This document shows, piece by piece, positions 1 to 8,428 of a DNA stretch of 64,000 nt. The notes under the pieces are model-generated. The model was not told the origin of the DNA, searched no databases, and saw only the letters and a program-made list of their open reading frames with translations. Position 1 is the first letter of the stretch. Each line of letters opens with the position of its first letter. This DNA comes from Halorussus marinus (lineage in GTDB: Archaea; Halobacteriota; Halobacteria; Halobacteriales; Haladaptataceae). The translations under genes were made by a program, and so were the position numbers. Location: contig NZ_SBIV01000001.1 in NCBI RefSeq assembly GCF_004765795.1, forward strand, positions 310,001 to 374,000, in the 5' to 3' direction.

Positions 1-316
1 GAATCCGAGTGGGCATTGGACTGCGTCCTCGTGCGAGGCTCGACCGACCCTACATAAAAGCATTTCTGATTCTTCAGTTATATAATGGTCGTTATCGGCG
101 TTTTAGCCCGGCGCAGTCTTGCGGTTCAACGCCAGTTGCACTCCGCCCAACGAGGATGGATGTTCGGGACGCCCAGTCGTAGGCACGGACTTGGCGACCG
201 GCGGCGTACGCATAACTTATGAGAATTATCGAACTCACGTCCGCACCGCGCGCGCCGCGACCGACGGCTCGCGGCCAAACCATAAAGCACGACATGGCGC
301 GCCACCACTGATACGT
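1..316. other. Upstream region without a recognised gene
   Basis: No convincing protein gene lies here; both long open frames read out of phase with haloarchaeal codon bias. A strong TATA-like box is seen at 79-86 on the plus strand, followed by about 200 bases that could be transcribed as a non-coding RNA, but no tRNA, SRP or RNase P RNA pattern was recognised. A second AT-rich box at 281-287 is correctly placed to drive the gene starting at 317. A five-codon ORF (294-311) sits just before that start. Confidence 0.5.
281..287 (+). promoter_or_regulatory. TATA box of the UPF0212 gene
   Basis: CATAAAG lies about 33 bp before the ATG at 317, suitable for a transcript with a leader of only a few bases. 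Confidence 0.45.
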
Positions 317-694
317 ATGAGCAATTACCTCGTTGCGATGGAGGCGGCATGGTTGGTTCGAGACGTCGAGGACGTGGACGACGCCATCGGCGTGGCGGTC
401 AGCGAAGCCGGCAAGCGGCTCAACGACCAGAGCATGGACTACGTCGAGGTCGAGGTGGGCGCCACGGGCTGTCCCGCGTGTGGCGAACCGTTCGACTCGG
501 CGTTCATCGCGGCGGGAACCTCGCTCGTCGGCCTGCTGTTGGAGATGAAGGTGTTCAACGCCGAGGGCGAGGAACACGCCCAGCGCATCGCCAAGAGCGA
601 GGTCGGCGGCGCGCTCCGGGACGTCCCGCTCGAAGTCGTCGAGACGATCGAGTACGAGGAAGACGAGGAGATCGAACTGGGCGGCGACGAGTAA
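317..694 (+). CDS. UPF0212 (DUF555) family protein
   Basis: A 125-residue acidic protein of the archaeal UPF0212/DUF555 family, whose function is unknown. It starts [10 protein letters not shown] and carries a CPAC pair (residues 52-55) that probably binds a metal, with an acidic tail rich in Glu. The frame is open much further upstream, but the ATG at 317 gives the usual family N-terminus and lies about 33 bp after a TATA box. It is transcribed alone, followed by a promoter for the HTH-CBS gene. The family call is from recalled sequence pattern. Confidence 0.8.
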   Translation: MSNYLVAMEAAWLVRDVEDVDDAIGVAVSEAGKRLNDQSMDYVEVEVGATGCPACGEPFDSAFIAAGTSLVGLLLEMKVFNAEGEEHAQRIAKSEVGGALRDVPLEVVETIEYEEDEEIELGGDE

Positions 695-734
695 GCGTCC
701 GGTCGCCCGCGGCGGCTCGGAGAGCAGACCGAAG

Positions 735-743
735 CTTTATCTA
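735..743 (+). promoter_or_regulatory. TATA box of the HTH-CBS gene
   Basis: CTTTATCTA is centred about 27 bp before the ATG at 766, the typical spacing of a leaderless haloarchaeal transcript. Confidence 0.55.
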
Positions 744-765
744 TAACCCGTGGTTATCCGATCGT

Positions 766-1305
766 ATGGAACTACCGACGCCTCAGGACGTCCGAGACCG
801 TCGGACGGAGCTCGGACTCACCCAGAGCGAACTCGCCGACCGCGCGGGCGTCTCCCAGCCGCTGATCGCCCGCATCGAGGGCGGTGACGTCGACCCGCGC
901 CTCTCGACGCTCCGGCGCATCGTCGGCGCGCTCGACGAATCTGAGGGCGACATCGTGCGCGCCGACGACCTGATGCACGAGGAGGTCGTCAGCGTCGCGC
1001 CCACCGACTCGGTCAGTTCGGCCGTGAGCGAGATGCAAGACGCCGGCTACTCCCAGCTTCCGGTCATCGAGGACGGCGTCCCGGTCGGCTCCATCAGCTT
1101 CGAGGACCTGATGAGCGTCGACGAGGACGCCCGCGACCGACCGGTCAGCGAGTACATGGGCGAGGGCTTTCCCACCAAGTCCCGGAACGCCACTCTCGAC
1201 GAGATCAGCACCGACCTCGGCCACAACAAGGCGGTCATCGTCACCGAGCGGGGCAACACCGTCGGCATCATCACCGAGGCCGACATCGCGGCGCGGCTCT
1301 CCTAG
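766..1305 (+). CDS. HTH / tandem CBS domain transcriptional regulator
   Basis: A 179-residue protein with an N-terminal XRE-type helix-turn-helix (about residues 8-60, with the LTQSELADRAGVSQPLIARIE pattern) and two CBS domains (about 68-115 and 125-178). CBS pairs usually bind adenine nucleotides, so this is likely a ligand-sensing DNA-binding regulator; the ligand and targets are unknown. The ATG at 766 is preceded by a well-placed TATA box, while the longer frame upstream is basic and not haloarchaeal in character. The architecture is common in archaea. Confidence 0.85.
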   Translation: MELPTPQDVRDRRTELGLTQSELADRAGVSQPLIARIEGGDVDPRLSTLRRIVGALDESEGDIVRADDLMHEEVVSVAPTDSVSSAVSEMQDAGYSQLPVIEDGVPVGSISFEDLMSVDEDARDRPVSEYMGEGFPTKSRNATLDEISTDLGHNKAVIVTERGNTVGIITEADIAARLS

Positions 1306-1319
1306 CGACCTTTTGTTGC

Positions 1320-1343
1320 GGGCGGCGCCCGAACGCGCCGCCC
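1320..1343 (+). repeat. GC-rich inverted repeat after the HTH-CBS gene
   Basis: Arms 1320-1328 and 1335-1343 are complementary over 9 bp with a 6-base loop, starting 15 bases after the stop codon at 1305. A short T-rich stretch (TTTTGTT) precedes the first arm. It may mark a transcript end, though archaeal terminators usually rely on T-runs rather than hairpins. Confidence 0.4.
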
Positions 1344-1558
1344 TTGCAAACGCTCGATCAAAAACTCGTCGTCACCACCTCCCTCGCGTCCTCGCGTCGC
1401 TCGGACGCTCAGTCGATGGTTCCTCGGTCCGCTCGCTCACTGTGTTCGCTCACGGCGCGACCGCTATAACGACGACTGCCGGCGAACCCGGCCGAGCGCG
1501 CGCCGGGCATCCCCGAGAACCACCAACAATTATCGTGCGTGCCGACACACGTCGTGAC

Positions 1559-2680
1559 ATGACGGACTTCTCCGACAGGGTCGAACAGGTCTCGATCAGC
1601 GGCATCCGCGAAGTGTTCGAGGCGGCGGGCGAGGACGCTATCAACCTCGGGCTCGGCCAGCCCGACTTCCCGACGCCCGACCACGCCCGGCGAGCCGCGA
1701 TCGAGGCGATCGAGGCCGGCGACACCGACGCCTACACCTCCAACAAGGGGACCCGCGAGCTCCGGGAGGCGATCAGCGCGAAGCACGACCGCGACAACCA
1801 CTTCTCGGTCCCGCCCGAGAACCTGATCGCGACCGCTGGGGGGAGCGAGGCGCTCCACATCGCGCTCGAAGCTCACCTCGACGCCGGCGACGAAGTGATC
1901 TTCCCCGATCCGGGCTTCGTCTCCTACGACGCGCTCACCCGGCTCGCGGGCGGCGAACCAGTGCCGGTCGGGCTCCGCGAGGACCTCACGCTCGACCCGG
2001 CGGCGGTCGAGGACGCGCTCACCGACGACACCGCGGCGTTCGTGGTCAACAGCCCGGCGAACCCGACCGGGGCGGTCCAGACCGAGACCGACATGCGGGA
2101 GTTCGCCCGGATCGCCGACGAGCACGACGTGCTGTGTATCTCCGACGAGGTGTACGAACACATAGTCTTCGACGGCGAGCACCGCTCGCCGATGGCGTAC
2201 GCCGACTCGGACAACGTGGTCGTCGTCAACGCCTGCTCGAAGAGCTACTCGATGACCGGCTGGCGGCTCGGGTGGGTCGCCGCCAGCGAGCGCCGGATCG
2301 AGCGCATGCTCCGGGTCCACCAGTACGCCCAGGCGTGTGCGAGCGCCCCGGCCCAGTTCGCCGCCGAGGCCGCCCTCTCGGGGCCGCAGGACTGCGTCGA
2401 CGAGATGGTCGCCGCCTTCGAGGAGCGCCGCGACGTGTTGCTCGACGGCCTCGCCGACATGGGCCTCGAAACCCCGACGCCCTCCGGCGCCTTCTACGCG
2501 ATGCCGAAGGTCCCGGACGGCTGGGTCGACGAGGTCATCGACCGCGGGGTCGTGGTGGTGCCCGGCGAGGCGTTCGGCGACCGCGGGGAGGGGTACGCCC
2601 GCATCTCGTACGCAACCGACATGGCCCAGATCCGCGAGGCGCTCGACGTGATGGCGGAGGCGACCCGAGCCGTCCGGTGA
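1559..2680 (+). CDS. Class I/II pyridoxal-phosphate aminotransferase
   Basis: A 373-residue fold-type I aminotransferase of the AspC/AraT-like group. It should transfer amino groups between an amino acid and a 2-oxoacid; the substrate cannot be fixed from sequence. Landmarks are GLGQPDFPTP (31-40), NPTG (168-171), Asp196 in the SDEVY motif that contacts the PLP ring nitrogen, and the PLP lysine Lys228 in SKSYSMTGWRLGW. The ATG at 1559 gives the family N-terminus and lies about 28 bp after a TATA-like CAATTATC (1527-1534). The frame is open further upstream but that stretch is not protein-like. It stands alone. Confidence 0.9.
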   Translation: MTDFSDRVEQVSISGIREVFEAAGEDAINLGLGQPDFPTPDHARRAAIEAIEAGDTDAYTSNKGTRELREAISAKHDRDNHFSVPPENLIATAGGSEALHIALEAHLDAGDEVIFPDPGFVSYDALTRLAGGEPVPVGLREDLTLDPAAVEDALTDDTAAFVVNSPANPTGAVQTETDMREFARIADEHDVLCISDEVYEHIVFDGEHRSPMAYADSDNVVVVNACSKSYSMTGWRLGWVAASERRIERMLRVHQYAQACASAPAQFAAEAALSGPQDCVDEMVAAFEERRDVLLDGLADMGLETPTPSGAFYAMPKVPDGWVDEVIDRGVVVVPGEAFGDRGEGYARISYATDMAQIREALDVMAEATRAVR

Positions 2681-2697
2681 GCGCCGACTCGCCCTGA

Positions 2698-2706
2698 GAT
2701 TTTATC
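2698..2706 (+). promoter_or_regulatory. TATA box of the UbiA-family gene
   Basis: GATTTTATC is centred about 28 bp before the ATG at 2731, just after the aminotransferase stop codon. Confidence 0.5.
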
Positions 2707-2730
2707 CCGCTCGCTTCCGTCTAGGCGCCC

Positions 2731-3585
2731 ATGCCCATCTCGCGCCGGGAGTCCGGCGTCGCTCCCGCGACACGCGCGCTCGCCTCCCAGGTCCACCCCG
2801 TGTTCATGCTCCCGCCGGTCTCGTGTTCGCTGTTCGGCGGGGTGCTCGCCGGGACGTTCGCGCCCGTCCCGGGCGTCCTCCACGCGACGGCCATCTTCGC
2901 CGCCGTCTACACCGCCCACGTCAAGGACGGCTACGTCGACTTCTACGTCCGGGGCGAGGACGACGACCACCCGCTGAGCGAGCGGGGGTGTCGGCTCGCG
3001 CTCGCCGGCGCCAGCGGGCTCTTTTTCGCCTGCACGGCCGGCCTGTGGCTGATCGTCGGGCCGATCGCGGCCCTGCTCACGCTCCCGACGTGGCTGGTTG
3101 GCTACCACCACGCTCCCCAGTTGGACACCAACCCCGTGACCGCCACCACCGGCTATCCGCTGGGGATCGCGCTGGCGATCCTCGGGGGGTTCTACGCGCA
3201 GGCCGGCGCGCTCGGGGCGGTCCCGATCGCGTTCGCCGCCGTCTTCCTCGTGTTGCTCTCGGGCGTGAAGGTCATCGACGACGCGCAGGATTTCGACTAC
3301 GACCGCTCGATCGACAAGACGACCGTGGCGGTCGCGCTCGGGCCCCAGCGGGCCCGGACCGCGGCGTTCGGCCTGATGATCGGGGCGCTCGCGCTCGTGG
3401 TCGGGTTCGCCGCGCTCGCGGTGTTCCCGCCGAGTAGCGTCGCCGCGGTCGCCGGGTTCGGCGCCGTGGCCGCGATCGCCCGCCGGGCAGACCCGACGGT
3501 GGCGACGATGCTTCTCGTCCGCGGGTCGTACGTCTTCCTCGCGCTCCTGCTGGTGGCGGTGTGGTTCCGACCCCTCGGCGGGTGA
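2731..3585 (+). CDS. UbiA family prenyltransferase
   Basis: A 284-residue polytopic membrane protein of the UbiA superfamily, which moves polyprenyl groups onto aromatic or lipid acceptors. Two Asp-rich sites that would bind Mg-diphosphate are visible: D66/D70 in KDGYVDFYVRGEDDD and D183, D184, D187, D189, D191 in VIDDAQDFDYD. About eight hydrophobic segments separate them. The substrate is not clear; haloarchaea have several UbiA proteins for menaquinone and for ether lipids (DGGGP synthase). No pathway partner is adjacent. The ATG at 2731 follows a TATA box. Confidence 0.85.
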   Translation: MPISRRESGVAPATRALASQVHPVFMLPPVSCSLFGGVLAGTFAPVPGVLHATAIFAAVYTAHVKDGYVDFYVRGEDDDHPLSERGCRLALAGASGLFFACTAGLWLIVGPIAALLTLPTWLVGYHHAPQLDTNPVTATTGYPLGIALAILGGFYAQAGALGAVPIAFAAVFLVLLSGVKVIDDAQDFDYDRSIDKTTVAVALGPQRARTAAFGLMIGALALVVGFAALAVFPPSSVAAVAGFGAVAAIARRADPTVATMLLVRGSYVFLALLLVAVWFRPLGG

Positions 3586-3727
3586 CCGGTCGGGCGCTCT
3601 CGGCCCCGCATAGCCGCCCGACAGATCCGGTCGGTCCGTCGGGGCCGAACGACCCTAATCTCGGCGTATACGGCCGTATCAATCGTTACGGCTCCGAAAA
3701 GGATCGTTTCTCGGCGGTACGCCCGCA

Positions 3728-3772
3728 TTCACGTTCTGAACTCTGCGGTACGTCAACGTTCACGTTCTGAAC
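3728..3772 (+). promoter_or_regulatory. Tandem 14-bp operator-like repeat
   Basis: TTCACGTTCTGAAC occurs exactly at 3728-3741 and again at 3759-3772, 31 bp apart start to start, about three helical turns. Each copy contains the palindrome GTTC-T-GAAC. The pair lies 45-90 bp before the ATG at 3817, so it is a likely binding site for a dimeric regulator of the secreted protein gene. Confidence 0.6.
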
Positions 3773-3816
3773 GGTGGGTCCGTTTCTTCTCCGCACGCGG
3801 CGTGGCCCGTCGTGCA

Positions 3817-4494
3817 ATGATTCGTAAGACAGCACTCGTCGCGCTCGTCGCGCTCCTCGCGGTCGGTATGTCGATGGGAGCGATGGGTGCGGCGCCGATG
3901 GCACAAGACACGACCGAGGAAGGCCAAGAGACGACGACCGAAGGCGAGGAGATGGACGGTGAGGAGACCACGGCCGCGGGCGAGGAGATGGCCGAGAACG
4001 CCACGGTCACGTTGACGAACCAGACCACCGACGGCTCCGAACTCGTCGTCAACGAGACGATGCTCCCCGAGGGCGGATTCATCGCCATCCACCTCGCGGA
4101 CAACGTCACGGCGTCGTCGTACGAGGACCCCGAGAACGTCTCGGTCGGTCCGGTCGTCGGCAACTCGACCTACCTCGAGGCCGGCACCCACGAGAACGTC
4201 ACCGTCGAGCTGAACCGGTCGATCAACGAGAGCCAGCCGCTGGTGGCGATGCCCCATCAGGACACGAACGACGACGAGCGCTACACCTTCCCCGAAGCTG
4301 ACGACCCCTACACGGTCGAGATGCTCCCGGTCATCGACGTCGGCTTCCTGACCGTCGAGGACGGCGGGATGGCCGAGGACGGCGAGGAGATGACGACCGA
4401 AGAAGGCGAGGAGATGACGACCGAAGAAGGCGAGGAGATGACGACCGAAGAAGGCGACGCGATGGGCGACGGCGAGACCACGACCGAAGCGTAG
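3817..4494 (+). CDS. Secreted DUF7282-like protein with acidic repeats
   Basis: A 225-residue exported protein. A hydrophobic signal segment (about residues 4-26) is followed by a Glu/Thr-rich linker, a central domain (about 60-175, with the hydrophobic pattern LVVNETMLPEGGFIAIH seen in haloarchaeal DUF7282 domains) and a low-complexity tail. Several NxT/NxS sequons suggest N-glycosylation on the cell surface. The tail holds three perfect copies of an EEMTTEEG unit encoded by a 24-bp DNA repeat. A GTG at 3802 is in frame, but the ATG at 3817 gives the better signal peptide. Its role is unknown; it has a two-copy operator upstream. Confidence 0.75.
   Translation: MIRKTALVALVALLAVGMSMGAMGAAPMAQDTTEEGQETTTEGEEMDGEETTAAGEEMAENATVTLTNQTTDGSELVVNETMLPEGGFIAIHLADNVTASSYEDPENVSVGPVVGNSTYLEAGTHENVTVELNRSINESQPLVAMPHQDTNDDERYTFPEADDPYTVEMLPVIDVGFLTVEDGGMAEDGEEMTTEEGEEMTTEEGEEMTTEEGDAMGDGETTTEA
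4384..4455 (+). repeat. Three perfect 24-bp tandem repeats
   Basis: Copies at 4384-4407, 4408-4431 and 4432-4455 are identical and each encodes EEMTTEEG in the C-terminal tail of the secreted protein. Identity at the DNA level points to recent slippage expansion. Confidence 0.9.
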
Positions 4495-4525
4495 ACCGCG
4501 GCGCGGATACCCGACCGAGAGGCTC

Positions 4526-4535
4526 AATCTTTTTT
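4526..4535 (+). promoter_or_regulatory. T-rich promoter element of the hydrolase gene
   Basis: A T-rich box at about 4526-4535 is centred roughly 28-30 bp before the ATG at 4559, matching leaderless transcription. It may also end transcription of the preceding gene. Confidence 0.4.
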
Positions 4536-4558
4536 CGGCTGCGGGACCTCTGTCCGGT

Positions 4559-5455
4559 ATGACCATTCGAGGCCCCTGGACTCACGAGCAGGCTCTCGCA
4601 AACGACGTGCGCCTCCACTACGTCGCGGCGGGCGACCCCGACGACCCTCTCGTCGTCCTGTTGCACGGCTTCCCGGAGTTCTGGTACTCGTGGCACGATC
4701 AGATCCCGGCGCTCGCCGACGCCGGCTATCGAGTCGTCGCGCCGGACATGCGCGGGTACAACCGCTCGGAGAAGCCCCGCGGAGTGAGCGAGTACCGCAT
4801 CGAGAAACTGGTCGACGACGTGGCCGGGCTGATCGACCACTGCGAGGCGGCGTCGGCCCGGGTCGTGGGCCACGACTGGGGCGGCGTGGTGGCGTGGGAG
4901 ACCGCGATCCGTCGACCCGAGGTCGTCGACCGACTGGCGGTCCTGAACGCGCCCCACCCCGGACGCTACCGGGAGGCGCTGGCCCGCGACCCCGACCAGT
5001 GGCGCCGGTCGTGGTACGCCCTCTCGTTTCAGCTCCCGGGAGTGCCCGAGTTCGCGCTCGGCGCGCGCGACGGAGCCGGCGTCGCGAGGCTCCTCCGAGA
5101 CACCGCCGGCTCGGACACCTTCGACGAGACCGATCTCCGACGCTACCGCGGGGCGGCGAGTCGCCCCGGCGCGCTGACCGCCGCGATCAACTACTACCGG
5201 GCGGCGTTCCGCGAGGGCCTCGGCGAGGAGGCGCGGACGCTGATCGGCGGCGGCCGGCCCGACCGCACGGTTCGGGTCCCGACGCTCCTGCTGTGGGGCG
5301 ACGACGATCCGGCGCTCGGGACGGCGCTGTCGAGGGGCCTAGAGCGGTGGGTGCCCGACCTCCGGGTCGAACACTTCCCCGACGCGACCCACTGGCTCCA
5401 GAACGACCGCCCCGAGGCGGTGAGCGACCGGCTCGCGTCGTTCTTCGAGGGGTGA
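4559..5455 (+). CDS. Alpha/beta-hydrolase, epoxide hydrolase/dehalogenase-like
   Basis: A 298-residue alpha/beta-hydrolase. The oxyanion-hole motif HGFP is at 36-39, the nucleophile elbow GHDWGG puts Asp106 (not Ser) at the nucleophile position, and His278 in DATHWLQND is the catalytic base. An Asp nucleophile is the mark of epoxide hydrolases and haloacid/haloalkane dehalogenases; the HGFPEFWYSW start and the cap region favour an epoxide hydrolase. The natural substrate is unknown. It converges on the minus-strand gene ending at 5457, with only one base between them. Confidence 0.85.
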   Translation: MTIRGPWTHEQALANDVRLHYVAAGDPDDPLVVLLHGFPEFWYSWHDQIPALADAGYRVVAPDMRGYNRSEKPRGVSEYRIEKLVDDVAGLIDHCEAASARVVGHDWGGVVAWETAIRRPEVVDRLAVLNAPHPGRYREALARDPDQWRRSWYALSFQLPGVPEFALGARDGAGVARLLRDTAGSDTFDETDLRRYRGAASRPGALTAAINYYRAAFREGLGEEARTLIGGGRPDRTVRVPTLLLWGDDDPALGTALSRGLERWVPDLRVEHFPDATHWLQNDRPEAVSDRLASFFEG

Positions 5456-5456
5456 G

Positions 5457-5993
5457 TCACTCCTCGGGGAGCCGGACGATCTCCTCGGGGTTCTGGAAGG
5501 CGTACAGGACGAGCGACCCGTCGAGGCGCTGTTCGCGGAGCAGTCTGGAGGCGACGCTCCTGTCGAGCCCCGCGATGATCTCGACCGCGGTCAGGAGTTC
5601 GTCCTGAGCGATGCCGAGCCGGTCGCGGTCGATCTCGACGCCCTCGGGGGCGCGGACGCTTTCTAACATCACGTCGACGAACGCCGCGAGGTCGGTGGTG
5701 TCGGCGAGTCGCTCGTGCCACGACGCCGGGTAGATGCTGACAGCCCCGTCGACGTCGTAGAGGCGTTCGCCGGGCCGCCAGCTCCGCGAGTCGGTCAGTC
5801 GGTCCTCGAGCGACGTCTCGAATCGCTCGCGGTCGTAGTCGAGCGCCTCGGCGTACGCCTCGACGAGCTCTCGCGAGAGGCCCGATCCCTCGACCGGGTG
5901 GTGGCGTTCGAGAAACCGGATCAGCTCCTTGGCCGAGAAGTAATCGTCGTGGCCGGCGATGCGTTCGACGAGGTCTGGGTCGACGGACGTCAT
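5457..5993 (-). CDS. Hypothetical haloarchaeal protein
   Basis: A 178-residue acidic protein that I do not recognise. It is predicted soluble and mostly helical, with no cysteine and no membrane segment. The N-terminal part (HDDYFSAKELIRFLERHH) looks like a small helical module. The ATG at 5993 is preferred; a GTG three codons upstream (6002) is in frame. The gene is convergent with the epoxide-hydrolase-like gene and shares the intergenic region with the YchF gene, which ends at 6109 in the same direction. Confidence 0.65.
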   Translation of the reverse strand: MTSVDPDLVERIAGHDDYFSAKELIRFLERHHPVEGSGLSRELVEAYAEALDYDRERFETSLEDRLTDSRSWRPGERLYDVDGAVSIYPASWHERLADTTDLAAFVDVMLESVRAPEGVEIDRDRLGIAQDELLTAVEIIAGLDRSVASRLLREQRLDGSLVLYAFQNPEEIVRLPEE

Positions 5994-6108
5994 GTCACGC
6001 ACCGACGCCGCCGAGTCGCAAAAACGCCCGCGTAAGGATTCCGAGAGATCGGTGGGTCGCTTGGTCCCCGCGACCGCATACCCGCCGGTCGGTGGCGAAC
6101 GCGAGCGC

Positions 6109-7290
6109 TCAGCTCGCGGTGCTGACGATCTTGATCACGTCGCCCTCTTCGAGCTCGTAGCTCTCGCTCACCTCGCGGTTCGTCTTCGCGTTCACCGCGT
6201 GGAGGTAGCCGTCGCCGATGTCCGAGTGGACGGCGTACGCGAGGTCCGTCGGGGTCGACCCCCGCGGGAGGAGGAACGCGTCGGGCAGGACGTTGCCCTT
6301 CGCGTCGGTCCACCGGGTCTCGTTCTGGACGGGGTAGGCGGTGATCCGGTCGAGCAGTTCGTACACCGCGTGGTCGAGCGCGGCCTGGATGCCGGTGCCG
6401 CCCCGCTCGGCCATCACTTCTCGGATCTTTTCGAGGCCGGCCGACTGCTCGTCGGAGAGGTCCCCGACGATCTCGAAGTCGTCGTCGCCGGGGTCGTAGT
6501 CGACGACGCCGGCCTCGGCGGCCTGTCGGAGCGCGAGTTCGCCCTCGGCGGTGGCGGGGATGACGGGCTTGCCGGTCTCGTTCAGGCGCTCGATGTTCTC
6601 GGGCGGCGCGACGTCGGCCTTGTTCGCCACGAGGATGATGGGCTTCGTCCGGGCGCGCACGTCGCGAGCGAGCGCCTCGCGGTGGTCGTCGGTCCACTGG
6701 ATCGGGTCCTCGGGGTAGTCGAGGTCCCGGAGGCTGGCAGCCACGTCGGCCTCGGTCGCGCCGAACCCGGTCAGCATCTCCGCGAGCGCGTCGTCGACGT
6801 CGAAGTCGGGCGATCGGGACTGGCGCTCGACGGTCTCCCAGTTGCGGTCGATGATGCCGGCGAGCCACTGGTCCATCTCCTCCTCGATGAAGTCGACCTC
6901 CTCGACCGGGTCGTAGGTCCCGACCTCGACGGGCTCGCCCTCCTCGTTGGTCCCGCCCGAGGCGTCGACGACGTTGACGATGGCGTCGGCGTTGGTGAGT
7001 TCGTCGAGGAACTGGTTGCCGAGCCCGCGGCCCTCGTGGGCGCCGGGGACCAGCCCCGCCACGTCGAGCAACTCGATCGGGACGTAGCGCTTGCCGGCCC
7101 GGCAGTGCTCGTCGCCACACCGCTCGTCGCGTTCGAGACAGGGGCAGTCGGTGCGGACCGAACTCACCCCGCGGTTGGCGTCGATGGTCGTGAACGGGTA
7201 GTTGGCCACGTCCACGTCGGCCATCGTGGCGGCCTTGTAGAAGGTGGACTTGCCCGCGTTGGGCTTGCCCGCCAGCGCGATGGAAATCAT
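6109..7290 (-). CDS. YchF/Obg-type GTP-binding protein with TGS domain
   Basis: A 393-residue GTPase of the YchF/OLA1 branch, which binds the ribosome and hydrolyses ATP or GTP. The P-loop GKPNAGKS is at 8-15, the DVAG switch region at 76-79, and NKAD (in [12 protein letters not shown]) provides base recognition. A TGS domain occupies the last 75 residues or so. Four cysteines (C49, C51, C58, C63) between the P-loop and DVAG form an archaeal-type insert that may bind zinc. The ATG at 7290 gives the canonical start directly before the P-loop strand; the open frame upstream is not used by family members. Confidence 0.93.
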   Translation of the reverse strand: MISIALAGKPNAGKSTFYKAATMADVDVANYPFTTIDANRGVSSVRTDCPCLERDERCGDEHCRAGKRYVPIELLDVAGLVPGAHEGRGLGNQFLDELTNADAIVNVVDASGGTNEEGEPVEVGTYDPVEEVDFIEEEMDQWLAGIIDRNWETVERQSRSPDFDVDDALAEMLTGFGATEADVAASLRDLDYPEDPIQWTDDHREALARDVRARTKPIILVANKADVAPPENIERLNETGKPVIPATAEGELALRQAAEAGVVDYDPGDDDFEIVGDLSDEQSAGLEKIREVMAERGGTGIQAALDHAVYELLDRITAYPVQNETRWTDAKGNVLPDAFLLPRGSTPTDLAYAVHSDIGDGYLHAVNAKTNREVSESYELEEGDVIKIVSTAS

Positions 7291-7437
7291 GCGGGAAGCT
7301 ACCGGCGTGTCCGGGAATTGCCTTTCGGTTCCGCGGATCGACCTCGAGCCGAGCGACCCCCGCGCCGGCTCGACGCGGCCGTCCGGCCACATCCCTTTTC
7401 GACGGCGTCGCTGTTAGGACACCCGTAGGGAGACAAA

Positions 7438-8142
7438 ATGAGTAGATTCACGACACGAGATCGGACGGAAACGACGACCGAATCGGTAAAGGGAGCCGTC
7501 TCGGCGGTGGCCGACCGGAGCGAGATGGAGACGACCGCGGACGGAGAGTCGAGGGGGCCGTACCTCGTCGTCGACCTCGGGCCGGTCGTCGAGCGGTTCT
7601 TCGGCGACGCGAGCGTCGGCGCGGTCGAATCGCGCGCCGAATCCGCGCTCGATGCGGCCGAGACGCGCGCAGAGTCGGCGATCGACGCCGCGGACTCGGA
7701 GACCGGAACTCCCGAACGCGACGGCGGCGGCCCGAGCACGCTCTCGCGGGTGTTCCTCCTCGGGCTCGTGGCCGGCATCGGCTACGCGCTCCGACGGCGG
7801 TCGGTGTCGACGGGCGACGCGCTCGACCGGGTCACCGGCGGCGTCCAGTCGGCCGCCGACGAGACGACCGATCGTTCGGGCGAGGCCGCGGATCGGACCG
7901 AAAGCGTCGCGGGCGAGACCGCAGACCGCGTCCGCGAGACGGGCGAGATGGCGGCCGACCGGGTCGAAGAGGGGAGCGAGGCGGTCGCCGAGTCGATAGA
8001 ATCCGGCGGCGAGGCGGCGTCCGAGCAGGTCGAGGAGGGCGGAGAGGCCGCGGCCGACCGGATGGAGGAGACCGCAGACACCGCCGAGGAGACCGCCGAG
8101 TCCGAACAGGAGTCGGACGACGGCGACGACACCGACTCGTAA
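7438..8142 (+). CDS. Hypothetical protein with helical Glu/Ala repeats
   Basis: A 234-residue protein of unknown function. It has a possible membrane or re-entrant helix (about 103-118, VFLLGLVAGIGYALRR) followed by a long, low-complexity helical tail in which segments such as GETADRVRETGEMAADRVEEG recur with an 11-residue-like period. Such tails resemble LEA/apolipoprotein-like amphipathic repeats and may coat a surface or form a coiled coil. Short heptad-like Glu/Ala runs also precede the hydrophobic segment. It is divergent from YchF and stands alone. Confidence 0.7.
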   Translation: MSRFTTRDRTETTTESVKGAVSAVADRSEMETTADGESRGPYLVVDLGPVVERFFGDASVGAVESRAESALDAAETRAESAIDAADSETGTPERDGGGPSTLSRVFLLGLVAGIGYALRRRSVSTGDALDRVTGGVQSAADETTDRSGEAADRTESVAGETADRVRETGEMAADRVEEGSEAVAESIESGGEAASEQVEEGGEAAADRMEETADTAEETAESEQESDDGDDTDS

Positions 8143-8218
8143 GCGACTCTCGCGAACGCTTTAGCCGTCGGTCGGCCGACGCGGCCACAAGAAGCTACAC
8201 CCCCTCGTCGTACCACCG

Positions 8219-8404
8219 GTGGCCACGACGGCAGTCACGATCATCAAGGTGCTCGGCACCTCCGAGGAATCGTGGCAGGACGCCGCCGAGGAAGCGTTCC
8301 GGCAGGCGAGCCAGACGGTCGACGACATCAGCGGCGTCGAGATAGAAGACTGGACCGCGAACGTCGAAGACGGCGAGATTCGGGAGTACCACGCGACCGC
8401 CGGC
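8219..8404 (+). pseudogene. Dodecin-like gene with disrupted 3' end
   Basis: GTG at 8219 opens a frame whose first 61 residues match dodecin, the small dodecameric flavin-binding protein: the pattern TIIKVLGTSEESW, the tryptophan in EIEDW that stacks on flavin, and DGEIREYHATA. Dodecins then end after a last beta strand of about seven to ten residues. Here that strand is missing: from about 8402 the frame turns basic and runs on without a stop to 9136, antisense to the next gene. No stop codon occurs in any of the three forward frames near here, so a simple frameshift does not restore an end. A small deletion or sequence error is likely. Confidence 0.6.
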
Positions 8405-8428
8405 CGGTCGGCGCGGCCGGCGTGGGAT

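Noticed and set aside
1313-1558. N-terminal extension of the aminotransferase
   Set aside because: The extra 82 residues are basic and Ser/Thr-rich and a TATA box lies just before ATG 1559.
5959-7428. Long plus-strand open frame of nearly 490 codons opposite YchF
   Set aside because: It is antisense to a clear YchF gene; its residue mix (Val/Leu/Gly/Arg-rich) is what antisense of acidic haloarchaeal genes gives, and it has no family pattern.
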